Positions 12,306 to 14,118 of a stretch of DNA of 14,118 bases are shown here, piece after piece. Each line of letters begins with the position of its first letter. Positions within the stretch are counted from its first letter, which is position 1. Origin of the DNA: Lachnospiraceae bacterium UBA3711 (GTDB lineage Bacteria; Bacillota; Clostridia; Lachnospirales; Lachnospiraceae). The position numbers were made by a program, and so were the translations under genes. The notes below the pieces were generated by a model that was not told where the DNA came from, searched no databases, and worked only from the letters and a program-made list of their open reading frames with translations. The stretch covers positions 1,471 through 15,588 of the forward strand of contig DFHY01000101.1 in the NCBI GenBank assembly GCA_002371345.1, given 5' to 3'.

Positions 12306-12965
12306 TCAATACGTTCCGGCTGTCCTGCAGAGATCATTCAGACAGCATCGGTCACAATAAGGTTTTGTTCTCGCTGTGCAGACTTCTCTGCCATGAATTA
12401 CAAGCCTGTGACAGAAAGAATTGCCCTCCTCTTCCGGGATTATTTTCCACAGCTGCATCTCAACCTTCTTCGGATCTTTCTCCGGAAGCTTCGGATCCTT
12501 TTCATTCTTAACCAACCCGATCCTGTTTGTCAGACGTATGCAGTGGGTATCTGTCACAATTGCAGGCTTACCAAATACATCTCCCATCACAAGGTTCGCG
12601 CTTTTCCTGCCGACACCCGGCAGTCTAAGCAATTCGTCAAAGTCATCAGGAACTCTGCCGGCATACTCGGTCATAAGCATTCTCATGCATGCGCTTATAT
12701 CGCGTGCTTTGCTCCGCCCTAGACCGCATGGTCTGACGATCTCCTCAATCGCTTCGGGATCAGCCGCAGCAAGAGCCTCAATAGTCGGATATCTGTCATA
12801 CAACAGCGGCACGATCTCATTCACCCTGGCGTCAGTACACTGTGCCGCCAGCCTGACGCTTACAAGCAGTTTCCACGCATCGTCATAATCCAGAGTACAG
12901 TCGGCATCCGGATATGCTTCCTTTAATCGTTCTATGACTTTCAAAGCGAGTTCTTTTTTTCTCAT
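12306..12965 (-). CDS. nth: Endonuclease III, DNA glycosylase/AP lyase
   Basis: Nth removes oxidised pyrimidines from DNA and cuts at the abasic site in base excision repair. The 219-residue protein shows the helix-hairpin-helix LPGVGRKSA (115-123) with the catalytic Lys121. Asp139 in VTDTHCIRLTNRIGL is the second catalytic residue. A C-terminal [4Fe-4S] cluster motif is present with Cys196, Cys204, Cys207 and Cys213. The first spacing is seven residues (CTARTKPYC), not the textbook six, and there is an extra Cys208. VSVRLAAQCTD (36-46) stands where many relatives have the LLSAQTTD region. The ATG at 12963-12965 follows AGGG by a short spacer. It shares its strand with larC, about 80 bases ahead of it. 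Confidence 0.95.
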   Translation of the reverse strand: MRKKELALKVIERLKEAYPDADCTLDYDDAWKLLVSVRLAAQCTDARVNEIVPLLYDRYPTIEALAAADPEAIEEIVRPCGLGRSKARDISACMRMLMTEYAGRVPDDFDELLRLPGVGRKSANLVMGDVFGKPAIVTDTHCIRLTNRIGLVKNEKDPKLPEKDPKKVEMQLWKIIPEEEGNSFCHRLVIHGREVCTARTKPYCDRCCLNDLCRTAGTY

Positions 12966-13083
12966 ATACCCTGAATCCTATGATATTGGGATCAGAAATA
13001 CCCTCTGTCCCAACTGTTCTGTACTGACAGCTTCACTGTTTCGCAGCTGACACGTGCACGGCTGCTCTGCACTCTCATAATGT

Positions 13084-13092
13084 ATCATAGCA
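13084..13092 (-). promoter_or_regulatory. Extended -10 element, likely nth promoter
   Basis: In the minus direction TGCTATGAT is a good extended -10 box; the -35 region is poor. The leader to the nth start would be about 112 nt and includes weak pairing such as GCAGC/GCTGC, but no riboswitch I recognise. Confidence 0.5.
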
Positions 13093-13114
13093 AATTATTC
13101 TGACGAATAAGTGC

Positions 13115-13591
13115 TCACAACCATTTTGCTGCATCAAGAATCCGTCTCCAATTCTCCCGGCTTTCTTCCTGCACACTTGTTCTGTAATAGACATGCAGAT
13201 AATACAGTATCCCATCTTTCTTCAATACGGAAGACTCAGCAGTCATCCCTATCTCTTTCGCCTCATAGCTGTAACGCAGTCCATGTGCTGTAACACCCGC
13301 AACATCCGTATCGATATACTGCTCAAATGTAAAGCCAAAAGGCTTGAAGGACTTCCTGTAGCAGGATTCCATGTTAGCGACAAGATCATTTCCTGTAACC
13401 AGCCGTGAAAAAATCCCACCCTCTTTCTTCCATCCAGCCGAAATAATCATATGAAGTTCTGGTGCTATAACAGAAACGCTTTCTCCATTTCCTATACCGC
13501 GTCTCAACCCCGCGAGTTCTTCATCTGTCATTCTCCGAAAATCATCAAGGCCTGCTATTTGAAGTTTATTGTTTAACAAAATCGGATCCAT
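13115..13591 (-). CDS. Hypothetical cytoplasmic protein, function unknown
   Basis: A 158-residue protein that I do not recognise. It has no signal peptide, membrane helix or cysteine motif (one Cys). The C-terminal half alternates hydrophobic and polar residues (for example ILYYLHVYYR) and ends in a helix WRRILDAAKWL. Together these suggest a beta-sheet domain closed by a helix, loosely like PsbP/DUF1795-type folds; that is a guess. The N-terminal DDFRRMTDEELAGLRRGI looks helical. The ATG at 13589-13591 is chosen because GGAG stands six bases upstream; an ATG at 13603 and a GTG at 13627 are alternatives with poorly spaced sites. It lies between the tRNA-Cys terminator and nth, and probably has its own promoter in the A/T-rich stretch 13630-13690, though none is convincing. 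Confidence 0.75.
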   Translation of the reverse strand: MDPILLNNKLQIAGLDDFRRMTDEELAGLRRGIGNGESVSVIAPELHMIISAGWKKEGGIFSRLVTGNDLVANMESCYRKSFKPFGFTFEQYIDTDVAGVTAHGLRYSYEAKEIGMTAESSVLKKDGILYYLHVYYRTSVQEESRENWRRILDAAKWL

Positions 13592-13689
13592 ATCAATCTC
13601 CATTCTCCGCCATTCAACTGGAGGCACAAGTATTCATTGAGTTTTTTCACACTATTATCTAAATAGTACATTTGACAGAATTGTATATT

Positions 13690-13725
13690 AAAAAACAGCT
13701 GTCACATACACCGATGTGACAACTG
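13690..13725 (-). terminator. Rho-independent terminator of tRNA-Cys
   Basis: CAGTTGTCACAT pairs with ATGTGACAGCTG (12 bp, one U-G pair) around a 6-base loop, followed in the minus direction by TTTTTTAATA. It begins five bases past the tRNA-Cys 3' end. Confidence 0.92.
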
Positions 13726-13729
13726 CTCG

Positions 13730-13800
13730 AGGCGCCAACCAGAATCGAACTGGTGATAGAGGTGTTGCAGACCTTTGCCTTACCGCTTGGCTATGGCACC
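13730..13800 (-). tRNA. tRNA-Cys (GCA)
   Basis: A 71-nt cloverleaf: acceptor GGTGCCA/TGGCGCC, D-arm AGCCAAGCGGTAAGGC, anticodon loop CTGCAAC giving GCA (Cys), and T-arm ACCAG-TTCGATT-CTGGT. The discriminator base is T and CCA is not encoded. It has its own promoter and terminator, unlike the clustered tRNAs to its right. Confidence 0.96.
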
Positions 13801-13842
13801 GTAAATCGTGTGGTTGAAAACGCATTGCCTTCAACGCATCTT

Positions 13843-13871
13843 AGTATAAGGGAAACGCGAAGGAAAATCAA
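13843..13871 (-). promoter_or_regulatory. Promoter of tRNA-Cys
   Basis: In the minus direction TTGATT and TATACT are separated by 17 bases. Start is expected near 13836. The short leader can fold as GTTGAA/TTCAAC (13813-13835) before the mature 5' end at 13800, perhaps relevant to RNase P processing. Confidence 0.82.
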
Positions 13872-13950
13872 GGATTATTTGATATTTTCTTTTGCGTTTT
13901 TCTCTTGTCCTTTGGAATTAAACGCATGACGGATAAGCGCTTTGTTTGTC

Positions 13951-13982
13951 AAAAGAAAAGAGCCGACTGTTTGACAGCCGGC
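13951..13982 (-). terminator. Terminator closing the tRNA-Phe/tRNA-Gly cluster
   Basis: GCCGGCTGT pairs with ACAGTCGGC (9 bp, one G-U pair) around CAA, followed in the minus direction by TCTTTTCTTTT. It lies 13 bases past the tRNA-Gly CCA end. Confidence 0.9.
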
Positions 13983-13995
13983 CGTTCTTTAAAAA

Positions 13996-14070
13996 TGGAG
14001 CGGAAGACGAGATTTGAACTCGCGACCCTCGCCTTGGCAAGGCGATGCTCTACCACTGAGCCACTTCCGC
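13996..14070 (-). tRNA. tRNA-Gly (GCC)
   Basis: Acceptor GCGGAAG/CTTCCGC, D-arm GCTCAGTGGTAGAGC, anticodon stem-loop CGCCTTGCCAAGGCG giving GCC (Gly), and T-arm CGAG-TTCAAAT-CTCG. The discriminator is T and CCA is encoded (13996-13998). It lies three bases behind tRNA-Phe and is surely co-transcribed with it. Confidence 0.97.
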
Positions 14071-14073
14071 AAG

Positions 14074-14118
14074 TGGTGCCCAGAGGCGGAATCGAACCAC
14101 CGACACGGGGATTTTCAG
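14074..14118 (-). tRNA. tRNA-Phe (GAA), 5' part missing at window edge
   Basis: The 3' part of a tRNA: anticodon loop CTGAAAA giving GAA (Phe), variable loop, T-arm GGTGG-TTCGATT-CCGCC, 3' acceptor strand TCTGGGC, discriminator A and encoded CCA (14074-14076). The acceptor 5' strand, D-arm and part of the anticodon stem lie beyond the right edge, so this is the end of a tRNA cluster. Confidence 0.88.

Noticed and set aside
12227..12337. N-terminal extension of LarC from an upstream start
   Set aside because: It would add 37 residues without family resemblance, overlap the end of nth, and translate through the A/T-rich hairpin. The start at 12226 has a proper ribosome binding site and the conserved N-terminus.
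12966..13083. Riboswitch or T-box upstream of nth
   Set aside because: Only weak, scattered pairing is visible, with no T-box sequence, aptamer signature or terminator/antiterminator pair.
13730..14118. Integration (att) site of a mobile element at the tRNA cluster
   Set aside because: No direct repeat of a tRNA 3' end, integrase gene or shift in composition is seen next to the tRNA genes.
1..14118. A novel multi-gene defence, secretion or biosynthetic system
   Set aside because: The genes are housekeeping or stand-alone accessory genes, mostly with their own promoters and terminators, and the unknown proteins are not clustered. I see no CRISPR repeats, transposase, toxin-antitoxin pair or phage genes.

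Overview
The window reads as chromosomal DNA of a Gram-positive anaerobe of the class Clostridia, probably Lachnospiraceae-like. The reasons are the gene order rpmE, DUF1385 gene, prmC, prfA, the zinc-type L31, the style of HisC, Nth and RF1, good AGGAGG-like ribosome binding sites, and clear TTGACA/TATAAT-type promoters. This placement is inferred from family resemblance, not from a search. Almost everything lies on the minus strand; the one convincing plus-strand gene is a small membrane protein at 8740-9102.

Reading in the minus direction (right to left), the window opens with tRNA-Phe (cut by the edge) and tRNA-Gly, closed by a terminator. Next is a tRNA-Cys gene with its own promoter and terminator, then an unrecognised 158-residue protein, then nth (endonuclease III) and larC (nickel-pincer cofactor synthesis) with a His-rich tandem repeat. 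An OhrR-type MarR regulator follows; its -35 box overlaps the larC stop codon and a perfect palindrome sits at its predicted transcription start. It ends in a strong terminator, after which comes a membrane-bound diguanylate cyclase. The cyclase converges with the orphan membrane protein, which in turn diverges from a copper P-type ATPase gene (copA) carrying metal-binding domains at both ends.

The left half is translation housekeeping: rpmE (L31) with a promoter, a GC-rich 160-nt leader and a terminator, then DUF1385/YqhQ, prmC and prfA, each overlapping the next. PrmC methylates the GGQ glutamine of RF1, the product of the gene directly behind it. Then come hisC, a COG2426 small multidrug-export-type membrane protein, and a SAM-dependent methyltransferase that runs off the left edge.

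No defence island, prophage, insertion sequence or CRISPR array is visible, and I did not find a clearly new multi-gene system. The best leads are local: a possible internal start in copA that would release a free CopZ-like chaperone, a hairpin that buries the Shine-Dalgarno sequence at the 5' end of copA mRNA, the two-cysteine layout and operator of the OhrR gene, the structured rpmE leader, and lineage-specific insertions in the DUF1385 protein and LarC.
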